Positions 34,172 to 42,735 are shown, counted from the first letter of the stretch. The stretch is 64,000 nt of DNA from UBA7672 sp965279085 (GCA_965279085.1 OZ257149.1:1302001-1366000); one strand, 5' to 3'. Notes: generated from the sequence alone by a model not told the origin. Numbers and translations: made by a program.

Positions 34172-35224
34172 TCAAGACGCCCGCCTGTACAGCGTTGTCC
34201 CGCCATCCTGTACGGACGTGACCAGCCCGCGCGCCTTCAGACAGTTAAGATGTGCGATGGTTTCGCCCGTCGCCATGCCCAGACTGTCCTTCTCGATTGC
34301 CCGGGCAAACAAGGCCGTGAACAGATCGATGGCCTTTTTGGGCTCGTCCAGCCGGGACAGCAGGCGTTTCATGCCTACCTCATGACCATCGATCAGTGCG
34401 TCCAGACGCTTGTGCGCACCCCGGAACGGCTCGTTGTGCGAGGGCAGCACCAGCACATCCTCCGGAACGATCGCCTTCAGCTTCCGGCATGAGTCCAGCC
34501 AGTCCTTCAGCGGGTTGCCCTCTGGCTCGGTCGGGAACACGCTCACGTTCGAGGATATGCGCGGCAGGATCTGGTCGCCCGAGATGAAGACGTTGATGTC
34601 CGGCGCCCACAGACAGGCATGGTCAGGCGAATGTCCGCATCCCGTGACAATCCGCCACGCGCGTCCGCCGATCTGGATCTCGTCGCCGTCGCTCAGCCGG
34701 CGGAAAGCATCCGGCAGTTGCGACACCGCCTTCCCGAACCCGCCGAAGCGCTCGACATACTTGTCGAGATCGATCTGCTCCCATCCCGCCGCCCGATAGA
34801 ATTTCACGCCCTCTTCCGGCGCCTCGCGTCCCGTGTCCGCGACCAGCATCCGGCACGACACGTATTCAAGCCGTGTGATCCACAGCTCGCACTGCCACTT
34901 CCGCGTCATCCATCCTGCTAGCCCGATGTGATCGGGATGCATGTGCGTGACGATCACGCGCTTCACCGGTTTGCCGCCGAGCTCGTTGTCGAAAATCGAG
35001 CGCCAGTGCGCCTTGGTCTCGGAGTTGGGGATGCCGGTGTCCACCACCGTCCACCCGTCGCCATCCTCTAGCAGCCAGAGGTTGATCCACTTCAGCGAGA
35101 ACGGCAGCGGCATCCGCACCCACTTCACGCCCGGCGCGACCTCCATCGTGGTTCCCGGAACCGGCGGCTCCGCGAACGGATAGTCGTACCGCGCGCGTTC
35201 CGTCTTGCCTTCGAAGCCGTCCAT
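34172..35224 (-). CDS. MBL-fold metallo-hydrolase
   Basis: A 350-residue metallo-beta-lactamase-fold protein: WTVVDTGIPN, metal motif THMHPDHIGLAGWM, TGCGHSPDHACLWA, FISGDQILP, and VLPSHNEPFRGAH. A C-terminal helical domain (about 270-345) contains a winged-helix-like segment (ATGETIAHLNCLKARGLVTS), found in the glyoxalase II/LACTB2 group. Substrate unknown. AGGA lies eight bases before the ATG at 35224. Confidence 0.85.
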   Translation of the reverse strand: MDGFEGKTERARYDYPFAEPPVPGTTMEVAPGVKWVRMPLPFSLKWINLWLLEDGDGWTVVDTGIPNSETKAHWRSIFDNELGGKPVKRVIVTHMHPDHIGLAGWMTRKWQCELWITRLEYVSCRMLVADTGREAPEEGVKFYRAAGWEQIDLDKYVERFGGFGKAVSQLPDAFRRLSDGDEIQIGGRAWRIVTGCGHSPDHACLWAPDINVFISGDQILPRISSNVSVFPTEPEGNPLKDWLDSCRKLKAIVPEDVLVLPSHNEPFRGAHKRLDALIDGHEVGMKRLLSRLDEPKKAIDLFTALFARAIEKDSLGMATGETIAHLNCLKARGLVTSVQDGGTTLYRRAS

Positions 35225-35350
35225 GGGAGGCGTCCTGCTCTTCTGCGACGCGGCAAGTCTAGGTCCGGACACTCTTCAGAGCAAACAGCCCTGCGCCATC
35301 GACTGCCGCAGCGGCTACGGCTAGTCTCCCCAAGGAATGGGGACGCATCC

Positions 35351-35656
35351 ATGCGCAACGTCATCGGCCTGATCGTCGGCTTCTACCTCACCGTCGCGCT
35401 GGTTGTGTTCGTCTGCGCCGCGTGGAGCTTCTCGACAGACGACCGCTGGAAGGGAAACCTCTGTACCTCGCCCGGCGCCCTCGTCCGTCCGGTCGTGAAC
35501 GAGCCGGCGCTCGATGGCGGCTTCAACTGGCTGCCCTGGGCGGCCTACCGCGCCATCGCCTGGCCGAAGGCGTACATGGACGACGCGCCGAAAGTCCGCG
35601 AACTCGGCGACTGGCTCTTCGTCCAGTACAACCCGTTCCTCGAGAATTGCCGCTAG
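35351..35656 (+). CDS. Small single-pass membrane protein, unknown
   Basis: A 101-residue protein with an N-terminal helix (VIGLIVGFYLTVALVVFVCA) and a polar, aromatic-rich remainder (GGFNWLPWAAYRAIAWPKAY). Two Cys in the polar part (NLCTS and the penultimate residue) suggest a disulfide outside the membrane. GGGGA is seven bases before the ATG. No recognised family. Confidence 0.65.
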   Translation: MRNVIGLIVGFYLTVALVVFVCAAWSFSTDDRWKGNLCTSPGALVRPVVNEPALDGGFNWLPWAAYRAIAWPKAYMDDAPKVRELGDWLFVQYNPFLENCR

Positions 35657-35694
35657 CGCGGGATTGGTCGCGCCACTCGTGAAGCAATCGAGCC

Positions 35695-35793
35695 TGTCAT
35701 CCCGGAAGCGCGAAGCGCTATCCGGGACCCACTGTGAGAGCACGACTCCCGCTGAGTGGTTCCCGGCTCTCGCTGTGCTCGGCCGGGATGACA
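35695..35793. repeat. Interspersed palindromic repeat, family B
   Basis: Ends TGTCATCCCGG (35695-35705) and CCGGGATGACA (35783-35793) are exact complements around a 77-base core with further pairing. A degenerate related copy is at about 44207-44264 (CGCTTCGCGCTTCAGGATGA). Such elements are scattered in many alphaproteobacterial genomes; no transposase here. Confidence 0.75.
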
Positions 35794-35818
35794 AGTTAGG
35801 AAGTCGCGAGGCAATCGA

Positions 35819-36412
35819 TCAGCCGCCGGTCGCGCCGCCCAGCTTGAACAGCCGCACATTCTCTTCCGTCATCGCCGACAGTTCCAGGATCTGGAACGCC
35901 AGCTCCACCGAGAGATCGTCCTCGGGCAGCCCCTTCCCCGCCAGCGCACCGGCGAGCTTCTGGTTGAACGCGAGACTCGAGCGCCAGTTGTCCTCGAACA
36001 TCCTGTGCCGCTCCTCCAGCGCGAGGCCGTTGTAGACCTCGAACACGCCATCGACCGCCGCCTGCGTCGCCTTGCGCTCGATCAGCTGCGCCGCCAGCAG
36101 ATCCATCGCCACGCCATACATGCCGATGTCGCGCGCCGCCGCTAACCGCCCCTCGACCAGCCCATCGGTCTCCGCGCACACCTTCGCCGCCCGCTCGACG
36201 ATCAGCGCCGCGCGACCGATATCCCCTTCCGGCGTCTCATCGCTCAGGAACACGCGCGCCACGACCTTGTCCTGATCCCAGTCGCTCACACGCTTGTAGA
36301 CGCAATACATCGGCGCCGATGCCTGCGCCTGCACGGACGGCGGCTGCGCAGCCGCCACTTGCGCGGCGAGCAGCGCCGCAACAGAGGCAATCGCGATCCG
36401 GTACATCTTCAT
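35819..36412 (-). CDS. Secreted YCVY-family protein, paralogue 1
   Basis: A 197-residue predicted periplasmic protein with signal peptide MKMYRIAIASVAALLAAQVA. Mature part: MYCVYKRVSDWDQDKV, a second Cys (KVCAETDGL), and a helical C-terminal half (WRSSLAFNQKLAGALAGKGL). It shares with the next two upstream genes the order YCVY, single Cys, then an acidic/helical region with a conserved Trp. No family known to me. ATG 36412 is chosen; the ATG at 36427 has no better site. Confidence 0.68.
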   Translation of the reverse strand: MKMYRIAIASVAALLAAQVAAAQPPSVQAQASAPMYCVYKRVSDWDQDKVVARVFLSDETPEGDIGRAALIVERAAKVCAETDGLVEGRLAAARDIGMYGVAMDLLAAQLIERKATQAAVDGVFEVYNGLALEERHRMFEDNWRSSLAFNQKLAGALAGKGLPEDDLSVELAFQILELSAMTEENVRLFKLGGATGG

Positions 36413-36477
36413 TCCCGCCACCGTCATGGACAGAAACCTGCACAGTCAGGCAAACAATGTCCAGACGTTCCGGCGCC

Positions 36478-37068
36478 TCAAGGCTTCGGCGCGGCCGCCC
36501 AGTTGTTCAAGATCACGATGTGGGAAACGTTGATCTCCATCATCAGGATCGCGTCGAACACCAGTCCCTCGTCCTCCGTCGGGAAGCCACGTTTCTTCAA
36601 CGCTTCCTTCGCGCGCGCGATCAGCGCGGCATCCTCGGTCCACGTGGCGTTCGCCAGATTCTCGAGATCGCCATCTGTCAGGTCTTTGTAGCACTCGAAG
36701 ATCGCATCATACGCCTCGTCCGTAAGATCGAAGAAGGCGTCCTCGCTCAACGTGTCCGAGGCAGCCCCGAGAACGGCCATCGCGACGGCCATATCCAACC
36801 TGTCGTCCGTCCATGAATACGTGACGTCACATTCCTTCGCGGCTGCATCCACGGTCTCCCGCGTGGCGCCTTCAGTATTGAGGTCGCCGTACAACAGGTA
36901 GTCATCGCCGATGGCATAGAAGTGGTCGGAGTCGATGATGCCTTCATAGACGCAGTAGGCCTCTTCCCTCTGCGCGTCCGTCAGCTGGTCTTGCGCTATC
37001 GCAGGCGCGGTCATCACTCCGGCGATCGCCATCGCAGTCAGCCCGCGGGCAAACATCTTCACGGCCAT
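36478..37068 (-). CDS. Secreted YCVY-family protein, paralogue 2
   Basis: A 196-residue predicted periplasmic protein, signal peptide MAVKMFARGLTAMAIAGV, cut after AIAQ. Acidic mature part: LTDAQREEAYCVYEGII, KECDVTYSWTDDRLDMAVAM, an extra Cys (FECYKDL), TWTEDAALIARAKEALKKRG. GGGG is six bases before the ATG. It follows the third paralogue by nine bases and is probably cotranscribed with it. Confidence 0.7.
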   Translation of the reverse strand: MAVKMFARGLTAMAIAGVMTAPAIAQDQLTDAQREEAYCVYEGIIDSDHFYAIGDDYLLYGDLNTEGATRETVDAAAKECDVTYSWTDDRLDMAVAMAVLGAASDTLSEDAFFDLTDEAYDAIFECYKDLTDGDLENLANATWTEDAALIARAKEALKKRGFPTEDEGLVFDAILMMEINVSHIVILNNWAAAPKP

Positions 37069-37077
37069 TCTCCGCCC

Positions 37078-37689
37078 CTATTGCGCCTCGTTGGCGATCC
37101 ACAACTCTGTCTGCATCGCGCCGACGATGCCTGCCTCGATGTATTCCACCAGATCGGACACTACCGCCGGATCGTCTGGAAGCGCCGCCGCCTTCAGCCC
37201 GCTGACCACCTTCGCCCGCAGCGCCGCATCCTTGCGCCACCCAGCGTGCATGAAAGCTGAGATCTCTTCATCGCTCAGCTGGTCGATGACGTTGAGAACG
37301 GCATCGAAATCCTTGTCGTCGAGGCCGGCGTCCATCAGCGCGAACTCGAGCTCCTCGCCGACAGCCGCGGCGACGCCGACCGATATCGCCATCATGACCT
37401 GCTCGTCATTCCAATCGTATTCCTCGGCGCACGCGTCCGTCATCTCTATGATGGCGTCGACCGCCTCGTCCGTCCCTTCGACCTCGGCCTCTCGGGAGAT
37501 CCCGGCTTCGAGCATGACGAAGTAGAGATCGTCGTCCATGAACTCCATCGCGTCGTACACGCAGTACAACTCGTCGTACTGCGCATCCGTGAGGTCGCCA
37601 TCGGCCGCTGAATCCTGCGCCAACGCAGGACCCACGCCGAATAGCCCTGCCGCCAGCATGGCGGCGAGCGCAGCGAATCTTGCAGACAT
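37078..37689 (-). CDS. Secreted YCVY-family protein, paralogue 3
   Basis: A 203-residue predicted periplasmic protein, signal peptide MSARFAALAAMLAAGLFG, cut after ALAQ. Mature part is very acidic: LTDAQYDELYCVYDAMEF, ACAEEYDWNDEQVMMAISV, GWRKDAALRAKVVSGLKAAA. It aligns with paralogue 2 from LTDAQ to the end. Probably first gene of the trio's operon. Confidence 0.7.
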   Translation of the reverse strand: MSARFAALAAMLAAGLFGVGPALAQDSAADGDLTDAQYDELYCVYDAMEFMDDDLYFVMLEAGISREAEVEGTDEAVDAIIEMTDACAEEYDWNDEQVMMAISVGVAAAVGEELEFALMDAGLDDKDFDAVLNVIDQLSDEEISAFMHAGWRKDAALRAKVVSGLKAAALPDDPAVVSDLVEYIEAGIVGAMQTELWIANEAQ

Positions 37690-37946
37690 GAAATCCGTCC
37701 CTTCAGGCGAGCCCCAACGCCATGCGCGAAATAGCTAGCGGCAGCCGCCCGCCAGCGCCAGCATCCAGGGATAGCTCACTGCCAATAAGATCAATTTCGC
37801 GTCAAAGCCGTGCTGATAGGGCGGTTCAGGCGCCTTGGCCCACTGGACGAGCAGCCGACGCCAACCCACCCTTCAGCAACGCTGCAGCGACAAGGGTCGC
37901 GCTCTGCGGCATGAACCCCGACCGCACACTTATACGGAGCCATCTC

Positions 37947-38576
37947 ATGCGCCGCCTATTGACCGCCATCGCCGCCGCCACGCTGCTCACCGCCCCCGCC
38001 CTTGCGCAGGGCACGACAGCGGCGCCCAGCGTCGCCCCCGCCGGCGCCTATGTCTCCGACCGGCCGCACACCTCGATCCAGTGGCAGGGGCTCCATAACG
38101 GCCTCGCCTGGTATTCCGGCCGCTTCACCAAATTCGACATCCAGCTGACCTTCGACCCCGCCGACGTCACCAAGTCGAAAGTCACAGCCACCATCGACCC
38201 CAAGTCGGTTGAGACCGACTGGGAGGCCACCCGCCCGGCCAACCGCACCGACGATTTCGACGCCGAACTCGGAACGGACGCCCGCTACTTCAACGCCGGC
38301 AAATTCCCGCAGATCACCTTCGCCTCGACCGCCGTCACCAAGACCGGCGCCAACACCGGCAAGATGACCGGCAACCTCACCTTCCTCGGCGTGACCAAGC
38401 CGGTGACGCTCGACGTCACCTACATCGGCAACCGCAACGACCCCCGCGCCAACAAGCACAAGGTCGGCTTCCAGCTGAAGGGCTCGTTCAACCGCTCCGA
38501 CTTCGGCATGCCCAAGGGCGGCCCGATGGGCGACGAGATCCGCATGGAGATCAACGCCGAGCTGGTTCAGAAGTAG
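37947..38576 (+). CDS. YceI-family periplasmic lipid-binding protein
   Basis: A 209-residue protein with signal peptide MRRLLTAIAAATLLTAPALA and a complete YceI lipocalin-like barrel: SDRPHTSIQWQGLHNGLAWY, GRFTKFDIQLTFDPADVTKS, FNAGKFPQITFASTAVTK, LTFLGVTKPVTLDVTYIGN, GSFNRSDFGM. YceI barrels bind polyprenoids such as ubiquinone chains. GGAG precedes the ATG by seven bases. It is the first of three YceI domains in 5 kb; the third is fused to cytochrome b561. Confidence 0.9.
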   Translation: MRRLLTAIAAATLLTAPALAQGTTAAPSVAPAGAYVSDRPHTSIQWQGLHNGLAWYSGRFTKFDIQLTFDPADVTKSKVTATIDPKSVETDWEATRPANRTDDFDAELGTDARYFNAGKFPQITFASTAVTKTGANTGKMTGNLTFLGVTKPVTLDVTYIGNRNDPRANKHKVGFQLKGSFNRSDFGMPKGGPMGDEIRMEINAELVQK

Positions 38577-38594
38577 GACCGGGCCTAACTGGAA

Positions 38595-38691
38595 GCGGGG
38601 AACGCGGTAGTGAGGTTTGTGAAAAATCCTCCCGCGCCATTGCAAGCGAAGCGGGGTACAAAGGCCGCGATTGCGCAAAGGACCGCCCATG
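38595..38691 (+). promoter_or_regulatory. Leader segment shared by two genes, copy 1
   Basis: From GCGGGGAACGCGG (38595) to the start codon at 38689 this leader is about 70 percent alike by eye to 39732-39833 before the second YceI gene. It contains GAAAAATCCTC, GTACAA and GCGCAAAGGACC. The first part is the outer end of repeat family A. Confidence 0.55.
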
Positions 38692-39660
38692 CGCCTAGCC
38701 CTGCCGCTCGTCCTTGCCGCAATGCTGGCGCAGGCCGCGGCAGCGCAGATCATCCCCCGCACGCCGCACGGCAAGCCCGACTTCCATGGCAACTGGCATA
38801 GCCCGTGGACGACCACGCTCGAACGCGGGGCGGGTTTCACGACACCGTCCGTCCCGCTATCCGAGCGCGCGCGCATCAGCGCCGACTTTGTCGCGCGCCT
38901 CGAGCAGACCGATCCACTCGGCGCATCCTTCATCTGGGATCTCGCAGGCCCACTCACGATCGGCGGCGAAATCCGGACCTCCCTGATCGTCGATCCGCCA
39001 GATGGCCGGCTGCCCTATACGGCGGAGGGCCAGCGCCGCCGCACCGCCTTCCGTCCTTTCACAGGCGATGAGAATGCCGAGCAGCGCGGGCTCAACGAGC
39101 GTTGCCTCATGGCGGGTAGCGGCTACGCGCCGTTCATGACGATCCCCGCCTCCAATCTTCGCCAGATTGTCCAGACGGATGGCCATATCGTCTTCCTGAC
39201 CGAAAGCTTCGGCCAGCTTCGCCTCATTCCGATGGATGGAAGCGCCGGACCCGTCATTCCCCGTGGCGGGTCATCGAAGGGCCGCTGGGACGGCGACACG
39301 CTCGTCATCGAGACCGCGATCACGGCGGAAGCCGACCGCTTCCGCAGCGCGCCGATGTCCACCTTCGCCATCTCGCCCGCAACACGGATCACCGAACGGT
39401 TCACCCTCTCAGGCCCTGACGAAATCCTCTACCGCTTCACCGTGGAAGACGCCTCGCTCTACATCCGCCCCTGGACCGCCGAGTCTGTCCTGCGCCGCTC
39501 TACCGACCGATGGTTCGAATGGGCCTGCCACGAGGGCAACTATTCCATGGCCAACATCCTGCGCGGTGCGCGGCTGACAGAGCAGAAGGCGTTCCAGGGA
39601 TCACGACAGACGTTGAGTGCCGCATCCCCCGCGAAAGCGGGGGTCCAGGGCCGCGAGTGA
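38689..39660 (+). CDS. Secreted protein of unknown function with a repeat-derived C-terminus
   Basis: A 323-residue predicted secreted protein, signal peptide MRLALPLVLAAMLAQAAAA. The mature part has HGKPDFHGNWHSPW, ERCLMAGSGYAPFMT, GRWDGDTLVIETAI, and WFEWACHEGNYSMANIL, motifs I associate with a large family of uncharacterised secreted proteins in Acidobacteria and alphaproteobacteria. AAAGGA lies six bases before the ATG. The last 11 residues (SPAKAGVQGRE) and the stop are encoded by interspersed repeat A, so the original ending was probably replaced when the repeat inserted. Confidence 0.72.
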   Translation: MRLALPLVLAAMLAQAAAAQIIPRTPHGKPDFHGNWHSPWTTTLERGAGFTTPSVPLSERARISADFVARLEQTDPLGASFIWDLAGPLTIGGEIRTSLIVDPPDGRLPYTAEGQRRRTAFRPFTGDENAEQRGLNERCLMAGSGYAPFMTIPASNLRQIVQTDGHIVFLTESFGQLRLIPMDGSAGPVIPRGGSSKGRWDGDTLVIETAITAEADRFRSAPMSTFAISPATRITERFTLSGPDEILYRFTVEDASLYIRPWTAESVLRRSTDRWFEWACHEGNYSMANILRGARLTEQKAFQGSRQTLSAASPAKAGVQGRE

Positions 39661-39745
39661 GGATTGCCCTATCCTTGGCCGCAGCCGGAATTCGGAACAA
39701 GCGTTGAAGTCAGCCTTGGGTCCCCGCTTTCGCGGGGAACGCGGT
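39617..39745. repeat. Interspersed palindromic repeat, family A, copy 1
   Basis: Left hairpin CCCCCGC-GAAA-GCGGGGG (39626-39643) and right hairpin TCCCCGC-TTTC-GCGGGGA (39721-39738), inverted relative to each other around about 77 bases. It overlaps the end of the upstream gene. The same layout recurs at 44276-44412 and 56027-56187. Confidence 0.8.
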
Positions 39746-39830
39746 CGAGAGGCTTGCGAGAAATCCTCGCGGGCCGAAACGCATCCCGAGGCGTACAAGG
39801 AGAGCATAAGCGCAAAAGGACCCCCCCGCC
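39732..39830 (+). promoter_or_regulatory. Leader segment shared by two genes, copy 2
   Basis: Starts in the right arm of repeat A and runs to the second YceI gene; matches the 38595 copy through GAGAAATCCTC, GTACAA, GCGCAAAAGGACC and the ATGCGCCT at the start codon. Confidence 0.55.
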
Positions 39831-40445
39831 ATGCGCCTGCCCGCCATGCTCCTGCCGCTCGCCCTCTCCGCCTGCGCCTTTGTGGCCCCGGAGCCGACGA
39901 CGCAATCGCTGCAATCCCTCCCAGCCGGCGCCTACCAGCTCGAGAAGCCCCACGGCTCGCTTCTCTTCCGCGTGAAGCACCTCGGCCTCTCGTACTACAC
40001 CGGACGCCTCACCGACTTCGACGCCACGCTCGACTTCGATCCGAAGAACCCCACCGCCTCGCACGTGAAGGCCATCATCAACCCGCTCAGCATCCGCGCC
40101 GAACACCCCACCGACGCCACATGGGACAAGCGCATCGGCGAAGACCTGCTCGAAGGTACGGAATTCCCCCAGATCGTCTTTGAGTCCACGAAGGCGGAAA
40201 CCACCGGCGACTTCACCGGCAAGGTAACCGGCAATCTCACTCTCATGGGCGTCACAGCGCCCGTCACGCTGGACGTCACCTACAATGGCTCGATGGACTC
40301 GGCCGCCCTCTATGGCGGCCGCCCCGCCGTCGGCTTCTCCGCCCGAGGCAAGTTCAACCGCTCCGACTTCGGCCTCACCCGCTACTCCTCCATCGTCGCC
40401 GACGAAGTGGAGATCGTGCTGGAAGTGGAGTTCACCCGGCGTTAG
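39831..40445 (+). CDS. YceI-family lipoprotein
   Basis: A 204-residue YceI barrel anchored as a lipoprotein (MRLPAMLLPLALSAC, lipobox LSAC). Barrel motifs: EKPHGSLLFRVKHLGLSYYT, LTDFDATLDFDPKNPTAS, LEGTEFPQIVFESTKA, GNLTLMGVTAPVTLDVTYNG, KFNRSDFGLTRYSSIVADEV. Likely polyprenoid carrier attached to a membrane. AGGACC precedes the ATG. The stop overlaps the convergent gene by four bases. Confidence 0.9.
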   Translation: MRLPAMLLPLALSACAFVAPEPTTQSLQSLPAGAYQLEKPHGSLLFRVKHLGLSYYTGRLTDFDATLDFDPKNPTASHVKAIINPLSIRAEHPTDATWDKRIGEDLLEGTEFPQIVFESTKAETTGDFTGKVTGNLTLMGVTAPVTLDVTYNGSMDSAALYGGRPAVGFSARGKFNRSDFGLTRYSSIVADEVEIVLEVEFTRR

Positions 40446-40885
40446 CCGCCTATGATTACGATGTCGTGGTAAGCCGACTCGACCGCGCTTTCGCAGGCAC
40501 GCAGATCTCCCGGATAAGCGGCGCGAAGGTTCTGCTCCGTGTCTCCGGTCGATCCTCGGTACGCCTCATGAAGGAACGTGTCGCGCATAGTCGTCATGTC
40601 GCTCAACGCAAGCTTTGGGTTCAGCTTCGTGTCCCAGGCAATCAGTTCGGCCCATCTCTGGTATTCTTTCGCCGCCAGCTCGGGCCAAACGGCCTTGGAA
40701 GGTCCGACTGACGCAACTTGCATCGCCCATATGAGGCCGCCGCAGTGAACCGCCCTCACGTAATCGAGCCCGTCAGGTCGCGGTAGGTCGTCTGGCTTGG
40801 GGTCCCATTCGGTCGCGCAAGCGCTTAGGCCCGACAGCAGCACCGCCAGCATCCCCGCTTCGACGATCCGCATGTTTCGTGGCAT
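40442..40885 (-). CDS. Small predicted lipoprotein, twin copy 1
   Basis: A 147-residue protein with a signal ending in LLSGLSACATEW (lipobox LSAC). Mature part: YVRAVHCGGLIWAMQVA, helical, with Cys residues near GGLIW and ACESAV. The signal region (MPRNMRIVEAGMLAVLL) is almost identical to that of the neighbouring gene, and its DNA is identical over most of 28 bases. GAGG precedes the ATG. Function unknown. Confidence 0.68.
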   Translation of the reverse strand: MPRNMRIVEAGMLAVLLSGLSACATEWDPKPDDLPRPDGLDYVRAVHCGGLIWAMQVASVGPSKAVWPELAAKEYQRWAELIAWDTKLNPKLALSDMTTMRDTFLHEAYRGSTGDTEQNLRAAYPGDLRACESAVESAYHDIVIIGG

Positions 40886-40894
40886 CCGGTTGCC

Positions 40895-41290
40895 TCAATG
40901 CCTGTACGAGCGATTGATCAGCTCGATGTGTATCTGCGAACGATACCCGCTGCATCGTCCGCCCAGCTCGCCATTCGTCATCATCAGCCGGGCGCCGAGC
41001 GGCAATTCCTCGCTCCCCGCCGCGGCATCGATGAAGGCAGCCCGCGCAGCGGCAATATCCGCCGTCACATCCGCCTTGCCGTCGATACGCGCCGCCAGAT
41101 CGCGGAACGTCCCGGCGTCCCGGCCGCTCGCATCCCCGCCCATGGCGGCGGCCAGGCCCGCGCAATCGACGGCGTCCCGATAGGTCAGCCACTTGGGCAT
41201 TGGCAGAAGTTCGGGCGTCTGCGCCATTGCCGCGCCCGCCAGCACCAGCGCCAGCATCCCCACTTCGACGATCCGCGCGTTTCGTGGCAT
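40895..41290 (-). CDS. Small secreted protein, twin copy 2
   Basis: A 131-residue protein with signal MPRNARIVEVGMLALVLA, cut near AMA. The mature part has TYRDAVDCAGLAAAMG, paralogous to the twin's DYVRAVHCGGLIWAM, and a C-terminal Cys (GGRCSGY). The signal lacks the lipobox Cys of its twin, so the two products may go to different places. GGGG precedes the ATG by five bases; nine bases separate it from the next start, so it is the first gene of a two-gene operon. Confidence 0.68.
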   Translation of the reverse strand: MPRNARIVEVGMLALVLAGAAMAQTPELLPMPKWLTYRDAVDCAGLAAAMGGDASGRDAGTFRDLAARIDGKADVTADIAAARAAFIDAAAGSEELPLGARLMMTNGELGGRCSGYRSQIHIELINRSYRH

Positions 41291-41324
41291 ATGCACCCCG
41301 ACGACTGCCGTAGAGGAATATAGC

Positions 41325-42611
41325 ATGACCGCGGAAATCACGCAGCCTGCCGCGCCCGACACCCAGCGCCAACAGCGCTACACCGCCGTCGCCATTGCCC
41401 TGCACTGGATCATCGCCCTCTCCATCATTGGCCTCATCGCCGTCGGCTGGACGATGGGCACGATGGACCCCGGCCCGGACTATTTCGCCATCGTCCAGCT
41501 GCACAAGTCGTTCGGCATCACCGTCCTCCTGCTCTCTGTCGCCCGCATCATCTGGCGCCTGATGAACCCGCCGCCGCCCGAGCCGCCCATGCCGAAATGG
41601 CAGGCCTTCCTCGCCAGCGCCGTCCACGTCCTCTTCTATGTGCTGATCATCGCCATGCCGCTCACCGGCTGGATCATGGCGTCGGCCTCGTCGGATGCGG
41701 CCACGCGTTACTTCGGCCTTGTGGATATCCGCCTACCCGGCATCCCCGCGCTCGACGCCGCCACGCGCGACGGTCTCGAGGAAGGCTTCGAGCAGGTCCA
41801 CGGCAATCTCGCCTGGGTCATCATCGGGCTTCTAGTCCTCCACGTCGCCGGCGCACTGAAGCATCAGTTCGTCGACAAGGATGGCCTGCTCGCACGCATG
41901 GCGCCCGGCCTCTTCGGCCGCACGGCTGGTCCGCCCGACAACGGACACGGTGCAATCTGGGCCTTCGGCGCGGCCATCGCGATCTTCGCCGCGATCGTCG
42001 GCTTCTCGCTGACGACTGCGCGTCCCAACGAGACGCTCGTGGCCAGCGCGCAGGAAGAAAACCAGCCGCCCGCGTCCAACGCGCCCGCATGGACCGTGGA
42101 TTATGGGCAAAGCTCCATCGTCTTCCGCGCCGGATACATGGGCCGCCCCTTCGAAGGCCGGTTCTCGGGCTGGACCGCGCAGATCCAGCTCGACACAGAC
42201 GCGCCCGCCAACAAGGACGTGCCCGTCGACGGCTTCATCCGCGTCGCGATCCCCATGGGCTCCGCGAAGACTGGCGAGCCCTACTACGACGAGAATGTAA
42301 GCCAGGGAGACTGGTTCGATGTCGCCAAACACCCCGAGGCCGTCTTCGAAGTCACCGGCGGCGTCTTCAGGGATAGCGATACTCAATATGAGGCGACCGG
42401 AGTCCTCACGCTGAAGGGCGTGAAGCACCCCGTGCGCCTCCCCTTCACGCTCGCAATCGACGGCAAGACCGCGAAGGCCCACGGCGAAGTCACGCTGAAG
42501 CGCCTCGCCCTCGGCGTCGGCGCCGACACGCTGGCCGAAGCGAAGGGCGACGAGGAGTGGGTGCAGGACGACGTCGTGGTCGTCATCGACATCACCGCGA
42601 CGCGCCAGTGA
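41325..42611 (+). CDS. Cytochrome b561 - YceI fusion protein
   Basis: A 428-residue protein. Residues about 18-190 are a four-helix cytochrome b561 domain with a haem His in each helix: AIALHWIIALSIIGL (H27), VQLHKSFGITVLLLS, SAVHVLFYVLIIAMPLTGW, LLVLHVAGALKHQF. A further helix (GAIWAFGAAIAIFAAIVGF) leads to a periplasmic YceI barrel (about 255-428): YGQSSIVFRAGYMGRPFEG, WFDVAKHPEAVFEVTGG, GVLTLKGVKHPVRLPFTL. Family knowledge: such fusions probably move electrons between a quinone held in the barrel and haem b. AGAGGA lies seven bases before the ATG. Confidence 0.92.
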   Translation: MTAEITQPAAPDTQRQQRYTAVAIALHWIIALSIIGLIAVGWTMGTMDPGPDYFAIVQLHKSFGITVLLLSVARIIWRLMNPPPPEPPMPKWQAFLASAVHVLFYVLIIAMPLTGWIMASASSDAATRYFGLVDIRLPGIPALDAATRDGLEEGFEQVHGNLAWVIIGLLVLHVAGALKHQFVDKDGLLARMAPGLFGRTAGPPDNGHGAIWAFGAAIAIFAAIVGFSLTTARPNETLVASAQEENQPPASNAPAWTVDYGQSSIVFRAGYMGRPFEGRFSGWTAQIQLDTDAPANKDVPVDGFIRVAIPMGSAKTGEPYYDENVSQGDWFDVAKHPEAVFEVTGGVFRDSDTQYEATGVLTLKGVKHPVRLPFTLAIDGKTAKAHGEVTLKRLALGVGADTLAEAKGDEEWVQDDVVVVIDITATRQ

Positions 42612-42735
42612 GTCTCCACACGACTCACCGCGTGAGACCCCGACTCACGACTCGCGATTCGTCTCCGCGAGGCGCCTCGGCGCCTCTCATCGAGTCGAAA
42701 TCGGACTCGCGAGAGGGTCCGCTCACTGCAAAAAG

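Noticed and set aside
35695..35793. Family B repeat as a terminator
   Set aside because: It is a long palindrome without T-run and has a related degenerate copy elsewhere, so it is an interspersed repeat.
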